DNA from: Tamarix chinensis
Taxonomy: Eukaryota > Streptophyta > Magnoliopsida > Caryophyllales > Tamaricaceae
DNA length: 64,000 nucleotides
Assembly (NCBI GenBank): GCA_030549775.1
Contig: CM060171.1
Span: 140,772,859 to 140,836,858 of the forward strand
Direction of reading: 5' to 3'
Shown here: one piece after another, positions 50,083 through 61,738 of the stretch
How the letters are laid out: each line of letters starts with the position of its first letter
Position numbering within the stretch: the first letter of the stretch is position 1
The notes under the pieces: model-generated
Database searches by the model: none
Told to the model about the DNA's origin: nothing
What the model saw: the letters and a program-made list of their open reading frames with translations, nothing else
Program-made: the position numbers and the translations under genes

Positions 50083-50497
50083 CGTAACACCCCCAAAATT
50101 CACTACTAAAAAAATTCATTTTATTAAAAGATTAGCAGAAACAAAATAACAAACTATAAATTTTGGGGATATTACCGCCACACTTAGTACAGGAACAGTT
50201 CAAAACCAGATCGGTTCAATCATACTGTTCTAGTACCAAGTGCTAATGCTAAAGAACAAAATATCAATTGTTAGAAATTCAAACCATTTTTAAATCAGAG
50301 TAGCGCAAGTAAACATTTTATAAGAATAGATTCCACTAATGGTGGTTACAAGAACAAAATTACATTTAAACCAGACATTAGAAGAGGAAGAATGAAATCG
50401 TAAAGGCCAGATAATCCTTACGCTCTTTTCCGTTGCCCACTTGAGTAGCACCTCACAATGGATCTGCAAGGGACATTGCCCATTGAATAGGTAGGGG
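50083..50497 (-). mobile_element. Fragment of the LTR family, copy 5, cut by copy 3
   Basis: Starts (T)CGTAACACCCCCAAAATTC; has GGGGATATTACCGCCACACT (50162-50182) and GTTCTAGTACCAAGTGCTAA (50231-50250), matching the start of copy 3. Stops where copy 3 begins. Confidence 0.6.
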
Positions 50498-51212
50498 TGT
50501 AACACCCCCAAATTTACTACTGAAAAATTTCGTTTAAATCAAAAGTTTTAGCGGAAGCGAAAGAATTAAAAATCGTAAACTCGGGGGTATTACCGCCACA
50601 CTTAGTACCATACCGGTTCATACCTACCGACCCGATACTAAGTGCTAAGGCTAAAAGAATAAAACCAGAACAAATCCTTCATAAAGCACAAGTTTTACGG
50701 GATCAGGGTGCGAAGGTCAAAGTTACATTCCGAAATACAATTTAAAAGGTCCATATATCAGAATACTTAAAATAACGGAATAGCAAAGTACGATAAAACC
50801 CTCGAAAAATTAAATACAACACTTGTAACCTCCAAAGACAAATACGATTAAACCACACAATTTTCGAAGGGTAAATATCCGAACCGCTTACTCACTCAGA
50901 TCAAGCCTTCCACCCCAATTTAGTAACTGATCAACCTGCATCAAAGGTCTGCTCCCCACCATTGGTGGATCATCACAGGACCCAGTCAATCAAGGTAGTA
51001 TCAGTACGGGTCCAGTACTGAGTAAGGGCGCAGGTGCGCTAAGGCCAAGCATACCATCGTACAACATAACACACACAGCACAATCACAAAAGCAACATGT
51101 AATATTATGGATGTTGTAGGTCGGTTATGGCCCAATCCAACTTCTTCTTTTCATAACTCTGATAATTAGTCGATTCACATCATAATCGTTATAAATCCAT
51201 GAGAGTACGGGA

Positions 51213-51562
51213 ACCCCACTATTATAGCCGGTGGATCGGTCACTTATAGGGCAGAACGCACCTAACCACTATTATATGCCGGTGGATCGGTCTCCAGGGC
51301 ACAACGCTCCTGGCCACTATTATGCCGGTGGATCGGTCTGGCCCGACTCTCATGGTGTTCCACTGTAAGTATATAGTATCTTTCCCATGATTTAATTACA
51401 ACATACTGTTTGGTTTGTTGAGCTCGGGATCCCCCACTATTATAGTCGGTGGATCGGTCACGTATAGGGCAGAACGCACCTAACCACTATTATACGCCGG
51501 TGGATCGGGCTGGGTCTCCAGGGCACCCCGGCACCTGGCCACTATTATGCCGGTGGATCGGT
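51213..51562. repeat. 2x3 array of the GCCGGTGGATCGG motif, copy 3
   Basis: Six units CCACTATTATA(T)GCC then GGTGGATCGG, three at 51215-51340 and three at 51433-51560. Within a triad the spacers are CACTTATAGGGCAGAACGC and CTCCAGGGCA types. The triads are separated by a conserved segment with CCACTGTAAGTATATAGTAT and GTTGAGCTCGGGAT. Confidence 0.9.
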
Positions 51563-53991
51563 CTGAGCCCGGCTCAACAATCTTACTCTTTAAGTAGTTA
51601 ATGTCTTATTCATGTATTATTAAATAGGGTTCCACCCTTGACATGCATGTCTACTACTCTCTACTTCTTTCCTCCCCAGGGGGGCCGTCCCATATCTTGA
51701 GACTCCTGCGCCCCCTTATCACACCCCGACATCCATTCCCTTTTACTCTTATACATAAGGAAATGTAGTAAAGGCACACTCTTCCCGATAATGTAGGTAT
51801 CACCCTAACACCACGGTATCGGTCCCGCGTGTCCTCACCCCTCTAGGGCTCCTCCTTGAAAAACCCTACTTTGGGCCTACATGGCCCAACTCTTCCTTAC
51901 TCATCCTGACTTTACCTTGTTCCTTGTCTCGCATCCCGTCTCTACTAAGAGATTTCCAAACTATATCCCTTTATTTCCCCAACTCCGTAGGTGACCGCCA
52001 AACCCTAGTTGACCACGCCAAACCCTAGCACTTTACTTCCTCCCCAAGTAACCTCCCCTCTTTGCCCCAAAACCTCTTCTCTCATTTAGAAGCCCATACT
52101 CATCCTTCATACAAGTGGATTCTCACTCTCAACCCCATACTCCATCCCTCCTTGATCATTTTTACCCTGGTACCCTTCAAATTGCTCATTTCCTCCCAAA
52201 ACCCTAATTGGGTCCCTTAGATACCCTTACATCCGCCCACGTACTATTTTACATCAAAGTCTCCAATGGACCCATAACTTTGACATTATCTCATTTACGC
52301 CCTAAATCAACTTTCCTCACGTAAGATTCATCCCCATGCGTAATTCAAATAAACCATGCAGACTCCCCAACACCCACTTATACACAAAACCCTAATAAGG
52401 TCTCTTACGCACCAACTTACGTACTATTTCTCATACCAAGTCACCAATCATTCCAAGACTCTCCCAAGCTCTTACTTACAACCCAAATCAACTTTTCACA
52501 CGTAAGGTCTAGTCCCCCCATGCAAACTTCCCAAACGTCCACTTCCCCGTTGTTCCTTTATTATCATTTCATGCTACCCAAAACCCTAGCATGCATGTCC
52601 TAGAGGGCCAAAACAAGTCACATCATCAACATCAACATTAAACGTGGAACATGTCATACACGTATAGTACAAGGCACACACAACATACCTTATGATCCAC
52701 GCTGCGCTACACAAAACAGGTTATTCATAACGCATACATAATACACATCAACATGGCATGTTCATCATTCACCCACACCATACATCACACATAACACAAG
52801 GCCATAGCTTCGTCCTTACCTAACACGACACCGATCTTGGAGCACGCTCCTATGCCTCCTCCGGGTGTCGACTTGACTCGCCTATAAGAGGGAAAACTAG
52901 GGTTACTTTTCCTCTGACCAAAACACTATTCTTTTCTACCTTACTCTTATCTTTAACTTACCATTAGGGCGAAGAATAGTAATGTTACTTTTATAAGTGA
53001 AGTATGGTCAATATTCTCAAGGTAGTTAATCAAGCTACTACTAATAAAAGTAGCTACCATAATTTAAAGTAGTTTAATAATATTTGATATTAATGGTAGT
53101 AGTTCAATGTTACTAATAATAATGATAATAGTGAATAATAATAATATTATTAATAATAATGATAGTAATAATAGTAATAATAATAATAATAATAATAATG
53201 ATAATAGTAATACTAGCAATAATAATAGCGATTATGATGTTAAAATAAACTACTAAAGTTATGGGCCACTAGTATTAGTAAGACCAATAGTTATAAATGT
53301 TTCAAGGTTAGGTTAAATAATAATAATAATAATACCAATAGTAATAATAATAATGATAATGGTAATAATAATAATGATAATATTAATAATACTAATAATA
53401 ATATTAATAGTGATAATAATAATAATAATAGTAAGAATAATATTAATTATGCTACTAAAATAATTAGCACTTATATAATAAAGGTTTAGGGGTTGGGGAG
53501 TTTAGAGAACTACCTAGGGTGTGGGTGGCACAGGTGGCGGCGCACGGCGCACCAGGTGGCGGCGGCGGCGGCAGCGGCGTTGGGGGGAGAAAGAGGGTAG
53601 AGAGGTGGTGGAGGGAAAGGAAGGAAAAGGAGGGGTTGGCAAGGGACATAGAGGGTCTAGGGGGGTTGGGGAAGTTCCCTGGGTGGTTTTGGGAGGCAGA
53701 GGGGGCGCTGGGAGCGGCGGCACGGCGGTGGGCGGCGGTGCGAAGGGTGGCGGGGTTCGAGGTTGGCTTGGTCGGGAAGGGCACTTCGCACGCTTGGGGC
53801 GGCGCGTGCAAGGTAAATCGAGGGCTGAGGGAGGCTTGGTTGGGTGGAGGGTGCTGCAGGGAAGGGTTTCGGGGGTGGTTCGGGCGGCGGAGATGGGCGG
53901 CGGCGATGGGGCGGCGATCTGAAGTGGGGGCGGCGCAAGGAATGATTTCTGGGTTGGGTCTTCGAAAAAGCCCGAGGTTGGGCTCGTGGGG

Positions 53992-54001
53992 GTATTTATA
54001 G
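53992..54001 (-). promoter_or_regulatory. TATA box in LTR-like copy 3
   Basis: CTATAAATACCCCC on the minus strand; the same box at the same place in copy 2 (46968-46975) supports a real LTR promoter reading towards lower coordinates. Confidence 0.55.
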
Positions 54002-54826
54002 GCTCGAATTAGGGGGGAAAATCGAGAGAGGGGGGGCAGAGGGAGGCACGGGCAGGCGAAAATTCGTCACGCGGCCGTCGTCGGTGGCAGGCGGCGCTGG
54101 TCTGCCATGGCAGACCTGCGTTTTGGTCGGGAAAAAGGAAGGGGCAGGAGCAGGCTTGTGTGAGGTGTAGGGGTGTCGGCCTGTCGGAGAAAGCTGGCTG
54201 GAAGGTCGGAGAGAGAGAGGGAGGCAGCGTGCAGGCGGCGCAGACAGTTGGCTGGCGCAGAGGGGGCTGGGCGGCGAGTTGCAGCGGCACGCGGGGAAGA
54301 AGGAAGGGAGAAGGCCTGGACCGGCGGTCCGGGAAGAAAGAAAGAAAAAGGGGGGGGGGAAACGGCCGGTTCAGCGAACATAAAACGCCTTATCGAAACG
54401 CGGAGTTTTGGTTAGTGTTTGGTGATAAGTTCATATTTTGACACATTTTATACCCTTATAATCTTAGTTTTTGGTAGTTTATTTAACTAATATAGGGGAA
54501 TAATTATTGTTTTATGCTTAAGTAGTAAAATTTGTATAATTTTTATTATTTGAGCTAAAATGATATAAATTAAGTAAATTTAAAATAAAATATTATTTAT
54601 TAATATTTATTGAATTTTATTTTGCAGGATTTGTTTTTAAATAAAAGAAAATTAAAAAAAAAAAGTTTGACCTTTGGACCAACGGCCGAAGGCCGAAGGC
54701 CCAAAGGCCTGAAAATAAAGAAGAACCAAACGAAGCCGAACAGGTCAAGAAGGATCGAAGAAGAAAAGTCAGCCGGGCGAGGGCTGACGTGGCACAGAAA
54801 AAAAAAAAAAAAAAGCTGCCACACAT

Positions 54827-54834
54827 TATAAATA
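54827..54834 (+). promoter_or_regulatory. TATA box of the left LTR
   Basis: TATAAATA; transcription would start about 30 bp downstream near ATTGAGTGTGCGG. The same box occurs at 60250-60257 in the next LTR and is missing from the duplicated R-U5 part. Confidence 0.65.
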
Positions 54835-54875
54835 AAGGAGGGCATTCATTGAGTGTGCGGTCGAGAACGGAAAAG

Positions 54876-54994
54876 GCAGAGCCTTCCGAGGCTCTGCGGA
54901 ACGAGAGAAAAAAAAAGGCTCGACAGAGCCTGCAGGGCAGAGCGAGACAGGGCAGGCGGCAGGCGGTAGGGTCGAGGAGAGCCTTTATAGGCTC
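54876..54994 (+). other. Hairpin cluster in the LTR leader
   Basis: GCAGAGCC-TTCCGA-GGCTCTGC (54876-54897), GGCTC-GACA-GAGCC (54917-54930) and GAGCCT-TTAT-AGGCTC (54979-54994) are perfect stems. They lie just after the predicted transcription start and share the GAGCC/GGCTC theme, so they can also pair with one another. Confidence 0.7.
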
Positions 54995-56314
54995 GGGAGA
55001 GACAGAGCACCGAGAAGAGAAAGGAAACCGAGGCTCGGAGCAGCCAAGGACGCCGCACGGAAGGACGAAAAGCAGGTGTGCAGCAGCCGTCACACGGACT
55101 TCGAGGAAGACGCACGGAAGGAGAGGTGTGCGCCAGCCCTGTCAGCCGCCGGGCGAAAAAAGAAAAAAAGAAAAGAATTACAGCACAGAAATCAAAGCCG
55201 AGAGAGAGAAGAAAATAAGGAAGAAATTAATACCGGTAGAATTTATTTCAGATAAAATTAATTTTTATCTGAATAAATTATTGATCTTTAATTTAAAATT
55301 AATTCCGGTTATTTCTTTCTCTTATTTTTAATTTATATTTTAGATATATATTTCTGTGTAATTAATTCTTTAATTATGAGTGGCTGATTATTTATTGTTA
55401 GGGAATAATTTGAAACCCTAGATTATGATTTGAATTATATTTTTATTTTCTTTGTTTCGTGAGATTGTTTCTTGACTCTAAATTAATTGCTATCGTTTAT
55501 ATGTATGATTCTGTCCAGTATAGTTTATTTGGTGCATGCCTTGTTCTGGTTCCTCATAAGTGACAGTATGTAGGATTATTTGCCTGCGAGGTGGCCATCT
55601 AAATATACTAGAATTTATATGTATAAATTGCAGCTAGGTTAGATAACAATTCACCTAATCGTTTTGTGATTCTAACCGAAGTGGTAAAACGTTTCGATAC
55701 GTGTGGGTCAAGAATAGGAAATACAGCTAGACATGCGTTTTGTACTAGTCTGGGTACTTAGATTGACAGCCTTCCGCTTACACTTAATGCATTAAATCTA
55801 GTTAAATATAGGAGCTGCTTGTTGCTGCTATACTGCTAGTATTTAATAGGATTAATATAGGCACGTGGTCGTATTAATTAATTAAGGGAAGTAATATAAG
55901 GTGTATGGACCTGCGTTTGGTGTGCAACTTGGTCGATCTCTTTCTCACGATTAAAATTGACTTAGAAATAAATATTATATTTTCAACCTAATCTAGTGGT
56001 GGATTTTTATTTCCCTAACATATTTCTCCTATCTGCTAGTTTCCAATTATTTTCCATTATTTTCATTATTAGTTTATTTTATTTTATTTAATCTCATTAT
56101 TTTTTATTTTATTATTTTGATAAACCCCCATTAGTATTTTTATTATTTATTTCTTTTAGGTTATTTAGTGTTTTTATTTTATTTATAGTTTAAGCTAGTT
56201 AGATAGAGGTGAGCCCTCTCAATCCCCGGTTTAGAACGATACCCTTATTTACCAGTGCTACATTTGACAACAAGAGGGTTTAAATTGCGTGCCGGCTACG
56301 GTCGCACCAATTTT

Positions 56315-56333
56315 TGGCGCCGTTGCCGGGGAT
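56315..56333 (+). promoter_or_regulatory. tRNA-Asp primer binding site, unit 1
   Basis: TGGCGCCGTTGCCGGGGAT, 5 nt after the LTR end. Perfect complement to the acceptor end of plant tRNA-Asp(GUC) including CCA. Confidence 0.85.
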
Positions 56334-56503
56334 TGGTAACTTCACCTTTATTTTGCTAGTATTTTTAGTGTGTTTTCATTTTTAGTGTTTTTGTATTTTT
56401 TTTTCTCTTAGTTTTTTTTTTTTTTTTTTTAGATTTTCTTTGGAGTTTTGGTGTGTTTTGATAGTAACCTTTTCCTTTGAAGTATTAGTATTTTCAGGTG
56501 GCT

Positions 56504-57683
56504 ATGAGAGGATCATTTGGTTATGGAAAACTTTGCTCGAATCTGAACACAAGAGAGTAAATGAGGTAAGTATGAGTAGTCTTGAAGATAAACTTAATAA
56601 ACTTACTACTCTTGTTTTACAGGTAGCTGAAGCTAGAATTGTTAACATAAGTAGAGTTTGTCATACGCAAGGAAATCCATATGCTTACCATGAACAAGCT
56701 ATGAGAGGAGGAGGATGGACACAATCTGGTGCTCAATCTTTCAATGGTTTTCAAGGACACGATCCCTATACAAGCACATACTATTCGGGAATGAGGCATC
56801 AACCCAACTTTGGATGGGGGATGAATGATCATTATTCTGTGCCATATCAAGACCCTTACACACGTGAATATGAAACTTCAAAATATTATCAATATCCTCA
56901 ACAAGAATCTTCTCCAGTTTCAGAACCCTCAAGTTCAGAAAAAATGGATAAGCTTCTTGAAGCATTGACAAATGGTCAAAACCAGTTGGTAGACATCCAA
57001 AATCAACTGGTGCAAAGTCAGATTGTGCAAAATGAAAGGGTGTCAGTGCTAGAGGAGAAATGGGTTATATGGTCAACCTGATTAATCAATTAGAAGCACA
57101 AAAAGAGCTCTCTAGTACTTCAATTCCAAATTCAAGTCAGAGTTATGAGGATGATGATGCCATATCTGAATGTGAGGATGAGCTAGTTGAGGAGGTTTCC
57201 ATGAAAAACATTGAAGAGCAAGATCAAGTGGAAGAAGAGCAAGATCAAGTGGAAGAAGAGCTTGCAAAAGTAGAAGAAGAAGCTCATCAAAATGAGGATC
57301 AAGTGAACAAAGAGAAGTATATGGATGACAAGACTATCACTTTCACCTACCATATACCATCTTTGAACATTTATTCCCCAATTTTGCTTGGAGATAACCA
57401 CGAGACACAAGGTAAGCCTTTGGACAACTTTGATTTTATTTATGCTAACCACACTCCTTGTTTTTCCTCTTTTAGCAGGTTAGATGGATCCAAGAGTGAA
57501 GAGAGTAATCAAATCACCTTGGATACATTTAATAAAAAGCGTGATGCTCCAAAGGAGAGGTTATGTTGGAAGGACGTGTTTAAAGATTTTGAGATGGAAA
57601 AATATGTTCCTTCAATAGAGAGATCAAGATACATGGACATTGGACAAAATATTCTCTCTTTACACACCAGTTTTAAACTCTAA
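56504..57683 (+). pseudogene. Gag-like ORF of unit 1, broken by two frameshifts
   Basis: The start is set by comparison with unit 2, whose frame opens at MRGSFGYG. Unit 1 has a 2-bp insertion near 56553-56556, about 17 codons in, and lacks 1 bp near 57058, shown by the frame change from VLEEK to MGYMVNLINQLEAQ. The protein is low in complexity: a short coiled coil (SSLEDKLNKLTTLVLQVAEA), a Gly/Tyr/Pro/Gln-rich middle (YHEQAMRGGGW, HDPYTSTYYSG), a Gln/Asn coiled coil (NGQNQLVDIQNQLVQSQ) and an acidic tail with repeats of EEQDQVE. It resembles the C-terminal part of Athila-type gag proteins; no zinc knuckle is visible. Beyond 57683 another frame (57640-57822) continues to DKDDHHKEGFGEAALKWTYPP. 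Confidence 0.6.
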
Positions 57684-57839
57684 TCTAGGTAAGTTACGTT
57701 CTTGCTGGATCAAATCTTTCATTAAATCTAACATTTTGTCTTTTTCTTCCTTGCAGGATAAAGATGATCATCACAAGGAAGGATTTGGTGAAGCAGCTCT
57801 CAAGTGGACGTATCCACCTTGAACGAGTAAACCAAGATC

Positions 57840-59831
57840 ATGTCAGGCTAAAGACATAAAAACAAGCGCTACTTGGGAGGCAACCCAATGTCATAAGGGA
57901 GTTTTCTATCCTTTATTTATTTATTTATTTATTTTAGTTTGTTTTCTCCATACTTAAAATTACATTTTCTTTAGTTTTTTACACATTGAGGACAATGTGT
58001 GATTTAAGTGTGGGGTGTATGTGTTTTATTATTTTCAAAAAAAAAAATTTTAGAGTTTTAGAGTGTTTATTTTTTTTAGAGTGTTTAGTATTTTTAGAGT
58101 CGTAGGAACCCTTAACTAATCAATGAGGAGTATATCTTTGAAATATAACGAAAAGAGGATCATGAAATCGAGATAAAGTAAGTGGAGATTTTTTGTGTTA
58201 ATTTCGATATAGGGAACACATATCTATGTGCCTAAGTTTGAATAGAGAAAGAACATGTATGATTTTCTAACCACCGACATGGCATGTTGAGATTCGTCAC
58301 ATTCCTCAGTGAGCTTTTGAACCATATATACCTTTTTTTTCTGAGCGAACTTACACAAAATCATCTACTATTTCTTGGCTTCAAAATTTTTCTTTGTAAA
58401 CCTCATATATGTTTAATTTCTTTGATCAAATTATTTGCCATAGATCTTGTAATGGACTATAGAGATTACTAGAACTTACTCTTTTACTAGTCGAAGCTTA
58501 TAGTCAAAACATGCTCTGATTGAGAAAATGATAAAGGCAGCTTAGGAATTTTCATCACATGACCAAAGAGCTTAACCTAATTTGTGTATCCATAATAAAA
58601 ATCCCATAGAAACCCTTTTGAGCCTATACATGGAACATGCATTTTTTTCATTACCCACATTAAATAACCTTCGGGCCTTAATGTCCTTACCTTTGCTTAA
58701 AGCTAGTGGAAGGAATCAAATCGTATGGATATAAAGAGTTATTGTGTATGTGTGTGTGTGAAAGAAATATATGTATTTATGCTAAGAAAGGGATTGGTTA
58801 TGTTTGGTGGAGAAAAAAAAAATTTAAAAAAAAATGAAAAGTGTCAAAAAAAAATTGAAAAAGAAAGAAAAAAAAAGAGAAAAGAAAAAAAAATGTTGGG
58901 ATATAAGGAAGAGAGGGAGTTATGGAGATGATGTTGAGAAAGTTCTATTCATGTTCTATTTTGGTGTTAAGTTGGAGATATGTATCAATGATCGTTGATG
59001 TGGAGATATGCTTATATTTCATCTAATTATTAGATTCCACTAGCTCTTGATCTTTTTAACACCACACTCCTAAAATACTCCATACCCTTCTTTACCTTAA
59101 ACCCCGTTACAACCAATAAGTAAGTCCTATTTGATTTTCAAGATGAGCAGCTTTTGATCTGTTGGAGATTAGTCACAAGAGTTAAGCATATGGTTTGGTC
59201 CATTTGGCAAATATTTGGTATCTTTCATGAGGTTTTATCCACAAGAACATGAGCCTTCTTTGTTTACATATGTGAGTCGTTTGTTATTTTTATCATCTTA
59301 GCTCACATACATGAGTGTTTCTAAACATTTGTAGCCATGAATCTAAGAGAAAAAAAATAGAAGGTATCCATAGTGAGGATGGATCTCGATGTGACTAAGG
59401 CGTGGTAGATTTTCATCCATAATATTGATCTGTTCATACCTGTCATGTTTATGTGTGAACCATATGTTGAAATTGATTCTTTAAATCTCCCAATGCTGAA
59501 TTTTGATTGATTGCTAATCTTGACATTTGAAAGTAAAAGATTATGAGACAAATATGGTTAAGGGTGCTAAGTATATGGTTTTATTTTTATTTTTATTTAT
59601 TATTTTTATTATTGTTTTTTATTTAGGTGTGATTTTTTTTATTTGTGTGTGATTTTGTGGGTATATCATCTGCGAAACCCTCACGAGACCTTACTCGTCC
59701 TCGATGGGTGACCTAGGGGTTTAAAGGGCTTGTTACACATGCTAAGTGTAATCGTGAGACCTACGAAAGTGGCTAGTTAATTTAATTTTATCTGTTTAGA
59801 GTAATAATTGCTTGAGGACAAGCAAGAAGCT
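57840..59831. other. Non-coding 3' internal region of unit 1
   Basis: No ORF of note. It corresponds in position to the long 3' (env-like) region of Athila elements, between two polypurine-type sites. Contains purine-rich A/G runs at 58810-58900. Confidence 0.5.
58006..58015 (+). other. Internal polypurine-type site
   Basis: AAGTGTGGGG, preceded by ATTGAGGACAATGTGTG. Nearly the same wording as the site next to the right LTR (GAGGACAAGCAAGAAG then AAGTGTGGGGG). Confidence 0.55.
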
Positions 59832-59842
59832 AAGTGTGGGGG
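59832..59842 (+). other. Polypurine-type site next to the right LTR
   Basis: AAGTGTGGGGG lies 2 nt before TGATAAG; it would prime plus-strand synthesis. Confidence 0.6.
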
Positions 59843-59844
59843 TG

Positions 59845-61731
59845 TGATAAGTTCATATTTTGACACATTTTATACCCTTATAATCTTAGTTTTTGGTAGT
59901 TTATTTAACTAATATAGGGGAATAATTATTGTTTTATGCTTAAGTAGTAAAATTTGTATAATTTTTATTATTTGAGCTAAAATGATATAAATTAAGTAAA
60001 TTTAGAATAAAATATTATTTATTAATATTTATTGAATTTTATTTTGCAGGATTTGTTTTTAAATAAAAGAAAATTAAAAAAAAAAAAAGTTTGACCTTTG
60101 GACCAACGGCCGAAGGCCGAAGGCCCAAAGGCCTGAAAATAAAGAAGAACCAAACGAAGCCGACAGGTCAAGAAGGATCGAAGAAGAAAAGTCAGCCGGG
60201 CGAGGGCTGACGTGCACAGAAAAAAAAAAAAAAAAAAGCTGCCACACATTATAAATAAAGGAGGGCATTCATTGAGTGTGCGGTCGAGAACGGAAAAGGC
60301 AGAGCCTTCCGAGGCTCTGCGGAACGAGAGAAAAAAAAAGGCTCGACAGAGCCTGCAGGGCAGAGCGAGACAGGGCAGGCGGCAGGCGGTAGGGTCGAGG
60401 AGAGCCTTTATAGGCTCGGGAGAGACAGAGCACCGAGAAGAGAAAGGAAACCGAGGCTCGGAGCAGCCAAGGACGCCGCACGGAAGGACGAAAAGCAGGT
60501 GTGCAGCAGCCGTCACACGGACTTCGAGGAAGACGCACGGAAGGAGAGGTGTGCGCCAGCCCTGTCAGCCGCCGGGCGAAAAAAGAAAAAAAAGAAAAGA
60601 ATTACAGCACAGAAATCAAAGCCGAGAGAGAGAAGAAAATAAGGAAGAAATTAATACCGGTAGAATTTATTTCAGATAAAATTAATTTTTATCTGAATAA
60701 ATTATTGATCTTTAATTTAAAATTAATTCCGGTTATTTCTTTCTCTTATTTTTATTTATATTTTAGATATATATTTCTGTGTAATTAATTCTTTAATTAT
60801 GAGTGGCTGATTATTTATTGTTAGGGAATAATTTGAAACCCTAGATTATGATTTGAATTATATTTTTATTTTCTTTGTTTCGTGAGATTGTTTCTTGACT
60901 CTAAATTAATTGCTATCGTTTATATGTATGATTCTGTCCAGTATAGTTTATTTGGTGCATGCCTTGTTCTGGTTCCTCATAAGTGACAGTATGTAGGATT
61001 ATTTGCCTGCGAGGTGGCCATCTAAATATACTAGAATTTATATGTATAAATTGCAGCTAGGTTAGATAACAATTCACCTAATCGTTTTGTGATTCTAACC
61101 GAAGTGGTAAAACGTTTCGATACGTGTGGGTCAAGAATAGGAAATACAGCTAGACATGCGTTTTGTACTAGTCTGGGTACTTAGATTGACAGCCTTCCAC
61201 TTACACTTAATGCATTAAATCTAGTTAAATATAGGAGCTGCTTGTTGCTGCTATACTGCTAGTATTTAATAGGATTAATATAGGCACGTGGTCGTATTAA
61301 TTAATTAAGGGAAGTAATATAAGGTGTATGGACCTGCGTTTGGTGTGCAACTTGGTCGATCTCTTTCTCACGATTAAAATTGACTTAGAAATAAATATTA
61401 TATTTTCAACCTAATCTAGTGGTGGATTTTTATTTCCCTAACATATTTCTCCTATCTGCTAGTTTCCCATTATTTTCCATTATTTTCATTATTAGTTTAT
61501 TTTATTTTATTTAATCTCATTATTTTTATTTTATTATTTTGATAAACCCCCATTAGTATTTTTATTATTTATTTCTTTTAGGTTATTTAGTGTTTTTATT
61601 TTATTTATAGTTTAAGCTAGTTAGATAGAGGTGAGCCCTCTCAATCCCCGATTTAGAACGATACCCTTATTTACCAGTGCTACATTTGACAACAAGAGGG
61701 TTTAAATTGCGTGCCGGCTACGGTCGCACCA
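59845..61731 (+). repeat. Second LTR, shared between units 1 and 2
   Basis: 1887 bp, near-identical to 54423-56309. It is followed by ATTTTTG, the start of the LTR/primer-site junction and not host DNA, so it also serves as the 5' LTR of unit 2. Confidence 0.85.
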
Positions 61732-61738
61732 ATTTTTG

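Larger units (their letters stand above)
50498..54422 (-). mobile_element. Large LTR-like unit, copy 3 (3925 bp visible), interrupted
   Basis: Starts TGTAACACCCCCAAATTTAC, then GGGGGTATTACCGCCACACT, the 2x3 array (51213-51562), a C-rich stretch, an AAT-rich block (53050-53470) and a GC-rich block (53480-54380). A TATAAATACCCCC box on minus sits at 53993-54000. The last roughly 0.5 kb expected from copy 2 is missing because the young Ty3-type element starts at 54423; the rest should lie beyond that element, outside the window. It is the best-preserved copy by motif regularity. Confidence 0.65.
54423..56309 (+). repeat. Left LTR of the Athila-like element
   Basis: U3 includes a 17-A run (54798-54814) and a TATA box. 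The GC-rich leader after it (54860-55170) holds three hairpins. The long overlapping ORFs on both strands here (54617-55331) repeat in every LTR copy and have no protein homology that I recognise. Confidence 0.85.
54423..61731 (+). mobile_element. Young non-autonomous Athila-like Ty3 LTR retrotransposon
   Basis: Two LTRs of equal length (1887 bp, TGATAAGTTC ... GCACCA) at 54423-56309 and 59845-61731 with about ten differences by eye, so the insertion or homogenisation is recent. The primer site TGGCGCCGTTGCCGGGGAT (56315-56333) is the complement of the 3' end of plant tRNA-Asp(GUC), as in Athila elements. The 3.5-kb interior has a broken gag-like ORF, no protease, RT, RNase H or integrase, and two polypurine-type sites. 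It is inserted into LTR-like copy 3. It shares its right LTR with a second, tandem unit that runs off the window, so no closing target repeat can be checked. Confidence 0.85.

Noticed and set aside
51213..51562. Evenly spaced repeats considered as a CRISPR-like array
   Set aside because: Plant nuclear LTR context, diverged units, spacers repeated between triads, and the same array in two other LTR copies.
53464..54441. Many overlapping GC-rich ORFs on both strands, up to 160 codons
   Set aside because: They are Pro/Ala/Arg- or Gly/Trp-rich, open in several frames at once because of GC bias, and lie in the U3/leader block of LTR-like copy 3. No protein family recognised.
54617..55331. Opposed 158- and 180-codon ORFs, repeated at 60022-60788 and 61702-62254
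   Set aside because: They recur only because the LTR recurs, they overlap completely on opposite strands, and they contain the TATA box, hairpins and poly-A run of the LTR.
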